Notes under the pieces: generated by a model | Databases searched by the model: none | The model's input: the letters and a program-made list of their open reading frames with translations, nothing else | Told to the model about the DNA's origin: nothing | Program-made: the position numbers and the translations under genes | Shown: in pieces, positions 31,266 through 43,160 of the stretch | Layout of the letters: each line of letters starts with the position of its first letter | Numbering within the stretch: the stretch's first letter is position 1 | DNA from: Allium sativum | Lineage: Eukaryota > Streptophyta > Magnoliopsida > Asparagales > Amaryllidaceae | Length of the DNA: 64,000 bases | Direction of reading: 5' to 3' | Assembly: GCA_030737875.1 (NCBI GenBank) | Contig: CM060925.1 | Coordinates: forward strand, 484,033,514-484,097,513

Positions 31266-34156
31266 TGTTGATACTAATATTTTTGTTTGATGATAACAAA
31301 TAGATTTTTGTTACTGGAGTGTTTGATTTTGGAATATCTAGTATTATTGGAAAATAAAAAAAAACACAGAATTTACACAGAATATAGAAAAATCAAATAA
31401 ATTTTATTTCCAATAATATTATTTATTTTACAATTCATTTACACACAAGACTTTACAAATCACTTTACAAGTAATTTCAGTACATACAATTTTTTTTACA
31501 AGCACTTCATTTTTTTTCTTCTCATTTCTAGCTGGATTATTCTTGTTGAGAACACCTTAGCTGTCCAAAGCATCATCCTGTAACCTGTCACAAAAGAAAG
31601 AAAAATACACAGTACACTGGAACTAAAACAAATATTTTTTGACAAAAATGATTCTCTGTGTGATTGATTCATTTTTCTTTGTCTCAGCTTTCTGTGTGTT
31701 TTTCTCATCATATTTCAGACTTGAACAGCCACATCAAAACCATACTGGTTTGCTGATCAGAACCAACTAATTCTGACCAGCCTCAACTCAGTACAGTTTG
31801 ACTGCTGTTTTTTTTTTTCAGAATCAAAAGACAAGATAAAAATCAAAAGAGAAAAGAAGGTATACATCAGCAATCTCAAAAACAGAGTGAAAACAACTCA
31901 GCATAACAGACAAAATGATTCAAGTTGGTGATGCAACCTCAAATAACAATCAAAGCAACAAAGTCAACTCAGCATTGACAAAGTAGTCGAGAAAAGCAAA
32001 ACTTCAAATGCAAGAATCAAGACTGCATATAAGTGGTGCAGCAAACATGTTTAAGTGCAAATGATCAACTCAACAGCAAATTAGTGTGGTCCAGACAGTG
32101 TACACATGGAAATATACATGGCAGATTTCAATTTCAGATCAGCTCAAACCAGGTGTGGCAAACACACAAGTTCAAGACTCTCAAATCAACATGTTCAGCA
32201 AATACAGGTTAAGAATACAAGGCAGCATATACAATGTTCTTAGCATGCAGTTTTGAAGCTCAAGTAAGATGCATATGATGTGCAAGTGCACACTGTTACA
32301 TGAAAGCATAGCAGTACAAAGACAAACAACTCAAGGTTGTGTATATATTTCAAGCAGCATGTACACAAATATACAAAGCATTGCAGATGGACAAGCTCAT
32401 ATATGTACATGAAGTATTGCATGGATACAAACCAAAATATGTTGAGATACAGCATAAAAACTCAAGTGACTACATACAGCAATCAAAGTGACAGTGCCGC
32501 AAGGTGCCATGAAGGTTCACAATGATGTTAAACAAGCAGTCATGGTGGGTGCAACAATACAGTGGTGAATGATACACATATGAATCAACGTTCAAGCAAG
32601 TGGCAGTTCACTAAAATTCACTCAGGTTCACACATGGATTGCATGGAAAATCATTCCTTTTAAATTAACAAAATCATGGTTCAAGTCCATTTCCGATCAG
32701 CACTAAAACTGTGGACAAATACAGGGCAGTTCACTCAAAAACATGAAACAGATCGGTGAACATATATGATGAGCAACAGGGAGGTGGTTAGGCACATACA
32801 AATGAACTGAGACAAGGCATACAACATAATTGGTTCAAGATATAAGCAAAAACAGAAAAAAAAAATGCATCTAAATCTTTGGCACGAGAAAAGCAGGAGT
32901 TTTAGTTTATGGCAAGAATTAAACCAGAGAATACATGTAATCAAGGCCAAGTTCAAATCTGTTCAGAAAGTCGACCAGTTTCACAGGAATCATGTCTCAG
33001 AATTTCTGTGATCAAAATTCGGAAAGTTTTATAATCAGCATGTATGTTGAATGGACTCACATTAAAAAATAATTCGGCAAATATTTGTGGAGAATTAAAA
33101 CAAGAAAACTTTTGTTTCCTTCCAGAAATTCAGAGAGAACATATCATTCTTGGCAAGGTTTCAAAACATTCCAGAAATCATATATGGGACCAGCATATCA
33201 ACAATAACTAGTGCATTTGGTTTATCTTTTTGGAATAATGTTCTGGCATCAATCAAACAAGGCAAGAAATCGAAATTCACAAGGGACAGTTCATCAATAG
33301 AACACGCAAGTTTTTCAACACCAAGATTTCAAATTCAAGAATCAATTTCAGCCGAGAATTAAAATGAGGAAAACGCAAATCAACGCAAAATCAGCTCAAG
33401 CCACACTCACGAAATCAGAGGCTAAGGGTTTTCTAAAACCCTATATAAACACACCATACATCATCGACAAAAACATAGAAAATTCACAAAAGCCTCAAAG
33501 ACCAGAAAGAAATTCAAATCAGAGGTTACTCACGTTTTTCCTGTCGAAATCTCAAATCAGAGAAACAAGGAGCCACCAGCGATCGATCGGAGATACTGAG
33601 ATTATTCAAAATCATCAAGTGCTAAATCGATTTGGGAAGCCTCCAGAGAAACCCTAGCAAAATTTTCAGAGGCCGCCGCCATTATCAAATAAAAGAAGAA
33701 TAGGGCAAATAAAAGAAAGTGGGCCGGCCAATATTTACTTGGCTAAGCCAAGTCTTTGTTAAAAGGGGGTTTTTCTTTGTATTGATTTCTTTTTTTGTTT
33801 TTCTTCAATATCAATGCTTGTTTCTTTTTCTAGTTTTTTGTTGTAAAACTAGGATTACAGATTGGTGATTTATAATCTGGGAAAATCTGGTCTAGGGTAC
33901 ACAGGCCAGTCTAGGATTTTGAGCTCAGGGTCAGACAGGAGCAGGAGTTGCAAGTTTACATAGGATTGTAAGCGAGATCTGTTTGTATCTCCTAGTAGAA
34001 ATCTTAGAAAGGCAGCAGTAGGCACAGTTTGCCGAAGCTGGGTATCTTTACGTGTGATTTTCTTTCTGTATTGATTTTTATTATCTCTGATTTTTTTTAA
34101 TTTATTGTTAAAACCCTATTCACCCCCCCCCCTCTAGGGCTATTATCGATCCTACA
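31266..34156 (+). repeat. Sirevirus 5' LTR
   Basis: TGTTGATACTAATATTTTTG to GATCCTACA, 2891 bp. A TATA box (CCCTATATAAACAC) lies at ~33440-33453. The central 31900-32800 section is rich in CA/TG words without coding. A C-run (CCCCCCCCCC) lies at 34124-34133. It differs from the 3' LTR at only about 14 substitutions plus a few small indels, mostly transitions. Confidence 0.95.
33440..33453 (+). promoter_or_regulatory. TATA box of Sirevirus LTR
   Basis: ACCCTATATAAACACACC, the only strong TATA in this LTR. The copy in the 3' LTR is at 42128-42141. Transcription would start about 30 bp downstream. Confidence 0.6.
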
Positions 34157-34158
34157 AT

Positions 34159-34171
34159 TGGTATCAGAGCC
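34159..34171 (+). other. Primer-binding site of Sirevirus (tRNA-iMet)
   Basis: TGGTATCAGAGCC, two bases after the LTR end, is a perfect initiator-Met tRNA complement. Confidence 0.93.
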
Positions 34172-34190
34172 AGTGTATAACCCTAGAATC

Positions 34191-35972
34191 ATGACTTCAA
34201 TAAACAATGCTTTTTCTGAAGGTCAATCTATTGCTAGACCACCCATGTTCAATGGTAGTGATTGCGCGTATTGGAAAGCTAGGATGAAAATATATCTAGT
34301 GTCTGTTGATTATGATGTCTGGGATATCATTGAAACTGGATATACACCTCCGACTGAAACTGTTAATGGTATTGTAACACCTAAACCAAAAAGTAGGTGG
34401 GATGCAAATGATAAGAAATTATACTCTATAGATTCTAAAGCTATGAATGCTCTGATTTGTGCTCTTGATAAAACAGAATATAACAGAATTTCTCATTGTA
34501 ATACAGCCCAGGAAATTTGGCATACTCTGGAAGTTACACACGAAGGAACTTCTCAGGTTAAAGAATCCCGTCTTGCCATGTTCAGTAATGAATATGAAAA
34601 CTTCAACATGCAGAAGGACGAGAGCATCAAGGACATGTATGGACGCTTCTCCGTACTAGTCTACAATGCCAGAGCCCTTGGGAAGGTCTATACAGAAGTG
34701 GAGCTTGTGAGGAAGATTCTGCGTGTTCTGCCCATGAACTTTGAAGCAAAAGTCACAGCCATTCAAGAATCCAAAGATCTGAGCAAGCTGAGCATGGAAG
34801 AGCTTATCGGGAATCTGATGACATATGAAATGGAGCTGAAAGCAAGAGAAGATCGCAACAACTCAGATCTGAAAAAGAAGTCAATAGCTTTGTCCAACAC
34901 TGTCACCAGCGATAGTGAAGATCCTATTGAACAGCTTGCCATGGCAGTCAGACAACTCACGAAGTGGAGAAAATTCAAACCTCGAAGAAATAAACCAAAG
35001 ACCAACAATTCAGAAGATGAACCACTCTGCTACAACTGTCAAAAGCCTGGACACATAAAACCAAATTGTCCACTTCTCCAAAGAAACAAGAAGAAAAAGA
35101 AAGCTTTTGCTGTAACTTGGGATGACGAGGAAGGAGAAGAAGATTCAGACAGCAGTGAGGAGGAAAGCAATTTGTGCTTCATGGCAAAATCAGACCTAGA
35201 AGATACTGACGAGGAAACCACCGAGGTATACAGTTATGACGATCTAGTTTTAATGTGTAAACATCTTTCTGAAATTATTGACACATTAGAATCAGACGCA
35301 GAGAAACTAAAAGCAGAAAACTTCAACCTTGTTCACAATAATAATAAGTTGGAATCTGAGATTAAAAATGCTTCAAAAACCAATAATCTAGATTGTGAAA
35401 TGTGTAAAGATGTGAATCTAGAAATTTTAACACTCAAGAGCACCATTGAGAATCTTAAAAAAGAAAACTTGACTCTAAAAGTTGAAGATGACACTAAAAG
35501 AAAGAACTACATTAAACGATGCACTTCACTTGTGAATGAGAACACAATCTTAAAAACAAGAGTCCAAGATCTAGAAGTCACATTGAATAAATTCTCAATC
35601 GGTCAAACATCTTTTAAAATGTTACTTGGAAACCAATTGGTTGGGAATAATAGAAAAGGACTGGGTTTTGGGAAGATACAAGAAATAACTGGAAGTGACA
35701 ATGCTAAAGGTAAAAGTATTTTTCCCAAATGTGTAAAATGTGGGGTGAATGGTCACAGTCATGAAAATTGCAAGTTTAGCAGTAAAATTCAGAAGTTCAA
35801 AAAGGTATGGGTCCCTAAACACTTGGCACACAATTATCACAAAGATTGGAACACAAATAAGAAGAAAAATCAAATTTGGATTCCAAAAGAATCTTATGAC
35901 TATCATTCTTCTACTACTGATATGATTAGACCTAGAAGTTTCTCTAGGTCATCTCCTTCTTTGTTTGTGTAG
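34191..35972 (+). CDS. Sirevirus gag polyprotein
   Basis: 593 codons, taking the ATG at 34191. The frame is open upstream to TTG at 34158 but that overlaps the primer site. Residues ~15-60 carry the copia gag signature FNGSDCAYWKARMKIYL..VDYDVWDIIE. A UBN2/DUF4219-like capsid region extends to ~220. A CCHC zinc knuckle (CYNCQKPGHIKPNC) starts at residue 280, then an acidic stretch (DDEEGEEDSDSSEEE). A long Leu/Glu/Lys heptad-like segment at ~350-480 is probably coiled coil. A second CCHC (CVKCGVNGHSHENC) starts at 514. The product packages element RNA into virus-like particles in the cytoplasm. The frame ends at TAG 35970-35972, after which the same frame continues into protease, so gag and pol were likely one frame or separated by this stop. 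Confidence 0.93.
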   Translation: MTSINNAFSEGQSIARPPMFNGSDCAYWKARMKIYLVSVDYDVWDIIETGYTPPTETVNGIVTPKPKSRWDANDKKLYSIDSKAMNALICALDKTEYNRISHCNTAQEIWHTLEVTHEGTSQVKESRLAMFSNEYENFNMQKDESIKDMYGRFSVLVYNARALGKVYTEVELVRKILRVLPMNFEAKVTAIQESKDLSKLSMEELIGNLMTYEMELKAREDRNNSDLKKKSIALSNTVTSDSEDPIEQLAMAVRQLTKWRKFKPRRNKPKTNNSEDEPLCYNCQKPGHIKPNCPLLQRNKKKKKAFAVTWDDEEGEEDSDSSEEESNLCFMAKSDLEDTDEETTEVYSYDDLVLMCKHLSEIIDTLESDAEKLKAENFNLVHNNNKLESEIKNASKTNNLDCEMCKDVNLEILTLKSTIENLKKENLTLKVEDDTKRKNYIKRCTSLVNENTILKTRVQDLEVTLNKFSIGQTSFKMLLGNQLVGNNRKGLGFGKIQEITGSDNAKGKSIFPKCVKCGVNGHSHENCKFSSKIQKFKKVWVPKHLAHNYHKDWNTNKKKNQIWIPKESYDYHSSTTDMIRPRSFSRSSPSLFV

Positions 35973-36060
35973 GTATGTTGGCGGGCTAAGGAGCAACAAA
36001 AATGGTACTTGGATTCAGGTTGCTCCAGACATATGACAGTAGCCTGGAAAAACATAAAGG
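35973..36060 (+). pseudogene. Sirevirus protease (interrupted)
   Basis: In the gag frame after the [20 protein letters not shown] carries the copia aspartic protease active site (DSG). After [10 protein letters not shown] the frame hits TGA at ~36069. The rest of the protease ([17 protein letters not shown]) lies in the frame of the following pol, so one frameshift occurred between about 36045 and 36065. Protease is therefore unlikely to be made unless by recoding. Confidence 0.88.
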
Positions 36061-39007
36061 TGGGAATGTGACGTTAGGTGACAACAGCAAATGTAAAATT
36101 ATTGGTAAAGGAAAAGTAGGTAACAGTATCTTTGCCTTAACTGATGTTTTATATGTTGATAATCTTTTTCACAATCTTATCTCTATCAGTCAGCTTTGTG
36201 ATAAAGGAATGAATGTTGTGTTTGATAGTAATAGTTGCAAAATCATTGAGGTCTCCTCTGGAAAAGTTGTGTTTACAGGGAAAAGAAAAGGAAATGTCTA
36301 TACTCTCTCTTTCGATGATGTAACAGTATCTAGGTGCTTGGTAGCAACAGAAGAGGAGGCAATCTTATGGCACAGAAGGTTGGCACATGCAAGTATGGGT
36401 CTTCTTGAAAGACTGAAAGCAAATGAACTTGTCAGGGGTTTACCACATCAGAATTACAAAAATAACAAAGTATGTAAAGCTTGTACCATGGGAAAACTTA
36501 GTCGTTCATCTTTTCGTCCAAAAAATGTTGTTAGCACTTCACGAGTACTTGAATTGATTCATATGGACTTGTTTGGACCTACTGATACTGCTAGTTTAAA
36601 TGGTAAACGTTATTGTTATGTATTGGTTGATGATTACTCTAGGTTTACATGGGTTTACTTTCTAGCCAAAAAATCTGAAGCTTTTGATTATTTTTTAAAA
36701 TTTTCAAAACTTGTCCAAAATGAAAAAGGGCTTTCAATTAAAACTTTAAGAAGTGATCATGAAGGTGAATTTGAAAACTTAGACTTTGAAAATCTTTGTG
36801 AAGAAAATGGTTTCAAACATGAATTTTCCGCTCCTCGAACACCTCAACAGAATGGGGTGGTTGAAAGGAAAAATCGTACATTACAAGAAATGGCTAGATC
36901 TATGTTATGTGAATATCAATTGCCTCAAACTTTCTGGGCTGAGGCAGTCAATACTTCATGCTATGTAATGAACAGAGTTATGATTAGACCAATACTTAAT
37001 AAAACGTCATATGAACTGTGGTCTAACAAAAAGCCTAACATCTCATATTTTAGAGTGTTTGGATGTCCTTGTTATATTTTGAACACAGGTGAACAGCTTG
37101 GGAAATTTGAGTCAAAAACGGTTGATGGAATCTTCATGGGTTATTCATCAAGAAGTAAGGCTTACAGAATCTTCAATAAACAGTCTAGAACAATCGTGGA
37201 AACCGTCAACGTCAAGTTCAATGAATCAGATATGGATACGATACCTGAAGATGATAAAGATGATGCTGGTGCACAAGAAATTGAACAAGAAAACAATGAT
37301 GTTGAGACAAACAATGAAAAAGCCACTGAAGCAGCAACAGATATCGAAAGACTAAAATTCAAGCCAAGTCATCCTCCAGATTTGGTAATTGGAAGTCCAA
37401 CTGCTAGTGTTCGTACACGATCCTCTCTCAATAGGGAAGTTTGTACCCTTTGTATTCATAATGCCTTTGTATCTGAAATAGAACCAAGTTCTTATGATGT
37501 TGCTCTTAATGATGAATTTTGGTTGTTAGCTATGCAGGAGGAACTTAACCAGTTTGAGAGAAACAGAGTCTGTAACTTGGTACCCAGACCAAAAGACTAC
37601 CCAGTTGTAGGAACAAAATGGGTATTCAAAAATAAGCTTGACGAATCTGGAAACGTAACAAGAAACAAAGCTAGGTTGGTCGCTAAGGGATACAATCAAA
37701 TCGAAGGTGTTGACTTTGATGAAACTTTTGCCCCAGTTGCTAGGCTTGAAGCAATCAGAATTTTGTTAAGTTTTGCGTGCTTTAAGGGGTTCAAATTAAA
37801 GCAAATGGATGTGAAGAGTGCTTTTCTGAATGGAGAACTAAAAGAAGAAGTGTATGTTGAACAACCCCCTGGTTTTGAGAGTCACGATTATCCAAATCAT
37901 GTATACAAACTAGAAAAAGCATTGTATGGCCTTAAGCAAGCTCCTCGAGCTTGGTATGACTGTCTGTATACATATCTCTTGGAAAATGGCTTTAAAAAGG
38001 GAAGTGCTGACACAACCTTGTTTTTATCTCATGATGGTGATGATTTTCTAATCGTCCAAATTTATGTTGATGATATCATATACGGTGCTACTAATGATGT
38101 CTTGTGTGAAAAATTTGAAAAAGTTATGCAGGGCAAATTTGAGATGAGTTTGGTTGGAGAGCTGAAATTCTTCCTTGGTTTCCAAATCAAACAAAGTAGC
38201 AAAGGGATCTTTATCTCCCAAACGAAGTACGTGATGGAGTTGTTAAAGAGATTTGGAGTTCAAGATGCAAAGCCAATGAAAACACCGATGAGTCCAACAA
38301 CCAAACTTGACAAAGATGAAAAAGGTGTTGCTGTGGATCAAAAGAAATATCGCGGTATTATCGGTTCACTTCTTTATCTTTCTGCTTCTAGACCCGATAT
38401 TATGTTTTCTGTTTGTTTGTGTGCTCGTTTTCAATCAAATCCCAAAGAATCTCATCTAAAAGCCACAAAACGGATTCTAAGATATTTGTTACACACACCA
38501 AATTTGGGCTTATGGTATCCTTCTTGTGATAACTTTAATTTAGTTGGGTTTACTGATGCTGATTATGCTGGTTCACTCACTGATAGAAAAAGTACTAGTG
38601 GAACGTGTTTCATGCTAGGTCATTCACTTGTGTCGTGGTCAAGTAGAAAACAAAACTGTGTTGCTTTATCCACCACTGAGGCTGAATATATTGCTTTAGG
38701 AAGTTGTTGTGCACAGATTTTATGGATGATGCAGACTTTATCTGATTTTGGACTTTGTTATAAACGAGTTCCTTTAAAATGTGACAGTAAGAGTGCAATT
38801 GACTTATCAAATAATCCAGTACATCACTCACGCACAAAACACATTGATGTAAGACACCACTTTCTTAGAGATCATATTGCTTTTGAAGATATTTGTATAG
38901 AATTTATTCCAACCGAATCTCAACTTGCTGATATTTTTACAAAACCCCTTTCTGAAGACAGATTTTGCAGATTACGTTTGGATTTGGGAATTATAGAAAT
39001 AAATTAA
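36002..39007 (+). CDS. Sirevirus pol: integrase, reverse transcriptase, RNase H
   Basis: A long uninterrupted frame. Its first ~20 codons are out of the protease frame, so the ATG at 36002 is incidental. GAG-pre-integrase zinc region ~121-165 ([20 protein letters not shown]). Integrase core: D189 (HMDLFGPT), D252 ([10 protein letters not shown], with Glu where Gly is usual), E288 ([10 protein letters not shown]), spacing D-62-D-35-E. RT from ~535 ([27 protein letters not shown]), catalytic YVDD at 688-691. RNase H: FTDADYAG with D852, [10 protein letters not shown] and [11 protein letters not shown] near the end. ADIFTKPL is the usual C-terminal box. It would integrate and copy the element. 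Everything except protease looks functional. Confidence 0.95.
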   Translation: MVLGFRLLQTYDSSLEKHKGGNVTLGDNSKCKIIGKGKVGNSIFALTDVLYVDNLFHNLISISQLCDKGMNVVFDSNSCKIIEVSSGKVVFTGKRKGNVYTLSFDDVTVSRCLVATEEEAILWHRRLAHASMGLLERLKANELVRGLPHQNYKNNKVCKACTMGKLSRSSFRPKNVVSTSRVLELIHMDLFGPTDTASLNGKRYCYVLVDDYSRFTWVYFLAKKSEAFDYFLKFSKLVQNEKGLSIKTLRSDHEGEFENLDFENLCEENGFKHEFSAPRTPQQNGVVERKNRTLQEMARSMLCEYQLPQTFWAEAVNTSCYVMNRVMIRPILNKTSYELWSNKKPNISYFRVFGCPCYILNTGEQLGKFESKTVDGIFMGYSSRSKAYRIFNKQSRTIVETVNVKFNESDMDTIPEDDKDDAGAQEIEQENNDVETNNEKATEAATDIERLKFKPSHPPDLVIGSPTASVRTRSSLNREVCTLCIHNAFVSEIEPSSYDVALNDEFWLLAMQEELNQFERNRVCNLVPRPKDYPVVGTKWVFKNKLDESGNVTRNKARLVAKGYNQIEGVDFDETFAPVARLEAIRILLSFACFKGFKLKQMDVKSAFLNGELKEEVYVEQPPGFESHDYPNHVYKLEKALYGLKQAPRAWYDCLYTYLLENGFKKGSADTTLFLSHDGDDFLIVQIYVDDIIYGATNDVLCEKFEKVMQGKFEMSLVGELKFFLGFQIKQSSKGIFISQTKYVMELLKRFGVQDAKPMKTPMSPTTKLDKDEKGVAVDQKKYRGIIGSLLYLSASRPDIMFSVCLCARFQSNPKESHLKATKRILRYLLHTPNLGLWYPSCDNFNLVGFTDADYAGSLTDRKSTSGTCFMLGHSLVSWSSRKQNCVALSTTEAEYIALGSCCAQILWMMQTLSDFGLCYKRVPLKCDSKSAIDLSNNPVHHSRTKHIDVRHHFLRDHIAFEDICIEFIPTESQLADIFTKPLSEDRFCRLRLDLGIIEIN

Positions 39008-39938
39008 TCTTTTAGCATTTTTGGATAAATTTTCTCTTAAGATGTTCTGTTGGCAATTATCTTTCTGACAAATAATCCATGCTTCAAATCATCAAGAAAA
39101 GACCAGTTTGTTTTTGGACATTTATGATAAATTTGTGACTGTGTAAGTTTTCAGAATATGAGATGTTTGAAAATTTGTAGCTCTGATACGATCAAATATG
39201 CTTTATAATATGAGTAATTGAAGAACTTTTTGTTCACTTTCATCTTCTGTCTCTATCACCCTTCTATCAATCATTATTATTTTATATATATCAAAGGGAT
39301 TTAAGTACACAAAAAAAAATTATAAGTATTTCTCTAATCTCATTTAAAAATCCAAGCTCTGGTCATGCATGGTTATGAGAATACTTATTTTTCATGCTAT
39401 CACTGATTCCATTTAAAAATCCAAGATCTGGTTATGCGTGGTCAGTATAGTATTGAATTTTTTTTTCATGTTGCAGCTAATTCCATTTAAAAATCCAAGC
39501 TATGGTCATGCGTGGTTAGTTTGCTATTGAAATATCCCTGATATATATTAAATATTTCATCGTTCCATTTTCTGTCTTGTGAAATGTGTTCTTCTTTTAC
39601 AGTTTATTCTAATCCTTTTGTTTGATTATTCGGAGTGTTTGAATCTGATAATGTCAAATGACTTGATTACTATTTACAGTCCATACTCTTTAAAATGTCC
39701 AGAATTGTTATTCTTTTGATGATTACAAAGGGGGAGAAGAAGTTAAGATTTTGTGTTGTTTACAGACGTCTATAGATTTTATTTTGCCATTAATGCTAAG
39801 TGTTTAATTTTTTTTGTCATTTTCAAATTCTTTACTCATGTCTGTTTACAACTGATAGGGGGAGCTCAAATGTAGGGGGAGCCCTTGTTCAAACACATCT
39901 CGTTATTCACAAAAATCTTAAGTCTGTTTGTCATCATC
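39008..39938 (+). other. Sirevirus 3' non-coding region with direct repeats and AGGGGGAG tracts
   Basis: No env-like frame. Three ~65-70-bp direct repeats of CATTTAAAAATCCAAGCTCTGGTCATGCATGGTTA lie at ~39345, 39411 and 39483. Polypurine-like AGGGGGAG/GGGGGAGC tracts occur at 39728-39736, 39858-39864 and 39875-39882 ahead of the real tract. Multiple such tracts are typical of Sireviruses. Confidence 0.85.
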
Positions 39939-39951
39939 AAAAGGGGGAGTT
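39939..39951 (+). other. Polypurine tract of Sirevirus
   Basis: AAAGGGGGAGTT immediately before TGTTGATAC of the 3' LTR. Confidence 0.9.
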
Positions 39952-42840
39952 TGTTGATACTAATATTTTTGTTTGATGATAACAAATAGATTTTTGTTAC
40001 TGGAGTGTTTGATTTTGGAATATCTAGTATTATTGGAAAATAAAATAAAAAACATAGAATTTACACAGAATATAGAAAAATCAAATAAATTTTATTTCCA
40101 ATAATATTATTTATTTTACAATTCATTTACACACAAGACTTTACAAATCACTTTACAAGTAATTTCAGTACATACAATTTTTTTTACAAGCACTTCATTT
40201 TTTTTCTTCTCATTTCTAGCTGGATTATTCTTGTTGAGAACACCTTAGCTGTCCAAAGCATCATCCTGTAACCTGTCACAAAAGAAAGAAAAATACACAG
40301 TACACTGGAACTAAAACAAATATTTTTTGACAAAAATGATTCTCTGTGTGATTGATTCATTTTTCTTTGTCTCAGCTTTCTGTGTGTTTTTCTCATCATA
40401 TTTCAGACTTGAACAGCCACATCAAAACCATACTGGTTTGCTGATCAGAACCAACTGATTCTGACCAGCCTCAACTCAGTACAGTTTGACTGCTGTTTTT
40501 TTTTTCAGAATCAAAAGACAAGATAAAAATCAAAAGAGAAAAGAAGGTATACATCAGCAATCTCAAAAACAGAGTGAAAACAACTCAGCATAACAGACAA
40601 AATGATTCAAGTTGGTGATGCAACCTCAAATAACAATCAAAGCAACAAAGTCAACTCAGCATTGACAAAGTAGTCGAGAAAAGCAAAACTTCAAATGCAA
40701 GAATCAAGACTGCATATAAGTGGTGCAGCAAACATGTTTAAGTGCAAATGATCAACTCAACAGCAAATCAGTGTGGTCCAGACAGTGTACACATGGAAAT
40801 ATACATGGCAGATTTCAATTTCAGATCAGCTCAAACCAGGTGTGGCAAACACACAAGTTCAAGACTCTCAAATCAACATGTTCAGCAAATACAGGTTAAG
40901 AATACAAGGCAGCATATACAATGTTCTTAGCATGCAGTTTTGAAGCTCAAGTAAGATGCATATGATGTGCAAGTGCACACTGTTACATGAAAGCATAGCA
41001 GTACAAAGACAAACAACTCAAGGTTGTGTATATATTTCAAGTAGCATGTACACAAATATACAAAGCATTGCAGATGGACAAGCTCATATATGTACATGAA
41101 GTATTGCATGGATACAAACCAAAATATGTTGAGATACAGCATAAAAACTCAAGTGACTACATACAGCAATCAAAGTGACAGTGCCGCAAGGTGCCATGAA
41201 GGTTCACAATGATGTTAAACAAGCAGTCATGGTGGGTGCAACAATACAGTGGTGAATGATACACATATGAATCAACGTTCAAGCAAGTGGCAGTTCACTA
41301 AAGTTCACTCAGGTTCACACATGGATTGCATGGAAAATCATTCCTTTTAAATTAACAAAATCATGGTTCAAGTCCATTTCCGATCAGCACTAAAACTGTG
41401 GACAAATACAGGGCAGTTCACTCAAAAACATGAAACAGATCGGTGAACATATATGATGAGCAACAGGGAGGTGGTTAGGCACATACAAATGAACTGAGAC
41501 AAGGCATACAACATAATTGGTTCAGGATATAAGCACAAACAGAAAAAAAAATTTGCATCTAAATCTTTGGCACGAGAAAAGCAGGAGTTTTAATTTATGG
41601 CAAGAATTAAACCAGAGAATACATGTAATCAAGGCCAAGTTCAAATCTGTTCAGAAAGTCGACCAGTTTCACAGGAATCATGTCTCAGAATTTCTGTGAT
41701 CAAAATTCGGAAAGTTTTATAATCAGCATGTATGTTGAATGGACTCACATTAAAAAATAATTTGGCAAATATTTGTGGAGAATTAAAACAAGAAAACTTT
41801 TGTTTCCTTCCAGAAATTCAGAGAGAACATATCATTCTTGGCAAGGTTTCAAAACATTCCAGAAATCATATATGGGACCAGCATATCAACAATAACTAGT
41901 GCATTTGGTTTATCTTTTTGGAATAATGTTCTGGCATCAATCAAACAAGGCAAGAAATCGAAATTCACAAGGGACAGTTCATCAATAGAACACGCAAGTT
42001 TTTCAACACCAAGATTTCAAATTCAAGAATCAATTTCAGCCGAGAATTAAAATGAGGAAAACGCAAATCAACGCAAAATCAGCTCAAGCCACACTCACGA
42101 AATCAGAGGCTAAGGGTTTTCTAAAACCCTATATAAACACACCATACATCGACAAAAACATAGAAAATTCACAAAAGCCTCAAAGACCAGAAAGAAATTC
42201 AAATCAGAGGTTACTCACGTTTTTCCTGTCGAAATCTCAAATCAGAGAAACAAGGAGCCACCAGCGATCGATCGGAGATACTGAGATTATTCAAAATCAT
42301 CAAGTGCTAAATCGATTTGGGAAGCCTCTAGAGAAACCCTAGCAAAATTTTCAGAGGCCGCCGCCATTATCAAATAAAAGAAGAATCGGGCAAATAAAAG
42401 AAAGTGGGCCGGCCAATATTTACTTGGCTAAGCCAAGTCTTTGTTAAAAGGGGGTTTTTCTTTGTATTGATTTCTTTTTTTGTTTTTCTTCAATATCAAT
42501 GCTTGTTTCTTTTTCTAGTTTTTTGTTGTAAAACTAGGATTACAGATTGGTGATTTATAATCTGGGAAAATCTGGTCTAGGGTACACAGGCCAGTCTAGG
42601 ATTTTGAGCTCAGGGTCAGACAGGAGCAGGAGTTGCAAGTTTACATAGGATTGTAAGCGAGATCTGTTTGTATCTCCTAGTAGAAATCTTAGAAAGGCAG
42701 CAGTAGGCACAGTTTGCCGAAGCTGGGTATCTTTACGTGTGATTTTCTTTCTGTATTGATTTTTATTATCTCTGATATTTTTTTAATTTATTGTTAAAAC
42801 CCTATTCACCCCCCCCTCTAGGGCTATTATCGATCCTACA
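39952..42840 (+). repeat. Sirevirus 3' LTR
   Basis: 2889 bp, ending GATCCTACA. Differences from the 5' copy include a three-base deletion (ACATCATCGAC to ACATCGAC at ~42146), single-base transitions and small changes in homopolymers. It is followed by GAACG. Confidence 0.95.
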
Positions 42841-42845
42841 GAACG
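42841..42845 (+). repeat. Sirevirus target-site duplication, right copy (GAACG)
   Basis: Identical to 31261-31265. Removing one copy and the element restores the rpoC2 reading frame across the site (W-N-E-R codons), which proves that the Sirevirus inserted into a pre-existing plastid fragment. Confidence 0.95.
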
Positions 42846-43153
42846 AACGTATACCAAGAATTCTTGGAATTCCTTGGGGATTCTTAATTGGATCTGAGCT
42901 AACTATAGCCCAAAGCCATATCTCTTTGGTTAAGAAGATCCAAAGGGTTTATCGATCTCAAGGGGTGCAGATTCATAATAGACATATAGAAATTATTGTA
43001 CGACAAATAACATCAAAAGTGTTAGTTTCATAAGATGGAATGTCTAATGTTTTATTGCCTGGAGAATTCATCGGATTGCTGCGGGCAGAACGAGCAGGGC
43101 GTGCTTTAGACGAAGCGATCTATTATCGGGCAATTTTATTAGGAATAACGAGG
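42846..43153 (+). pseudogene. rpoC2: Nuclear copy of plastid rpoC2, part 2
   Basis: [51 protein letters not shown], then a TAA stop at 43031 where plastid genes read Glu-Asp-Gly, then [20 protein letters not shown] and YRAILLGIT. This is directly collinear with part 1. Total plastid DNA is about 527 bp. Its end abuts a few filler bases (GATGATCC, 43153-43160) and element A RT. Confidence 0.93.
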
Positions 43154-43160
43154 ATGATCC

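Larger units (their letters stand above)
31266..42840 (+). mobile_element. Element S: Sirevirus-type Ty1/copia retrotransposon
   Basis: 11,575 bp. LTRs 31266-34156 and 39952-42840, primer site 34159-34171, gag 34191-35972, protease 35973-36060, integrase-RT-RNase H 36002-39007, 3' region with repeated AGGGGGAG tracts, and polypurine tract 39939-39951. It is flanked by a perfect GAACG target duplication (31261-31265 and 42841-42845). Integrase precedes RT (copia order). A gag with coiled-coil-like segment and a second zinc knuckle, plus multiple polypurine-like tracts before the 3' LTR, are Sirevirus hallmarks. No env-like frame is seen. Confidence 0.95.

Noticed and set aside
34159..34171. 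tRNA gene remnants at the TGGTATCAGAGC sites
   Set aside because: They are 12-13-base primer sites adjacent to LTR ends, without any cloverleaf.
39008..39951. Env-like gene in the Sirevirus
   Set aside because: The interval after pol has no substantial open frame. Only repeats and polypurine tracts.
31047..43153. Functional rpoC2 gene or plastid origin of the window
   Set aside because: Only ~527 bp, split by a retrotransposon, with a stop and retroelement DNA on both sides.
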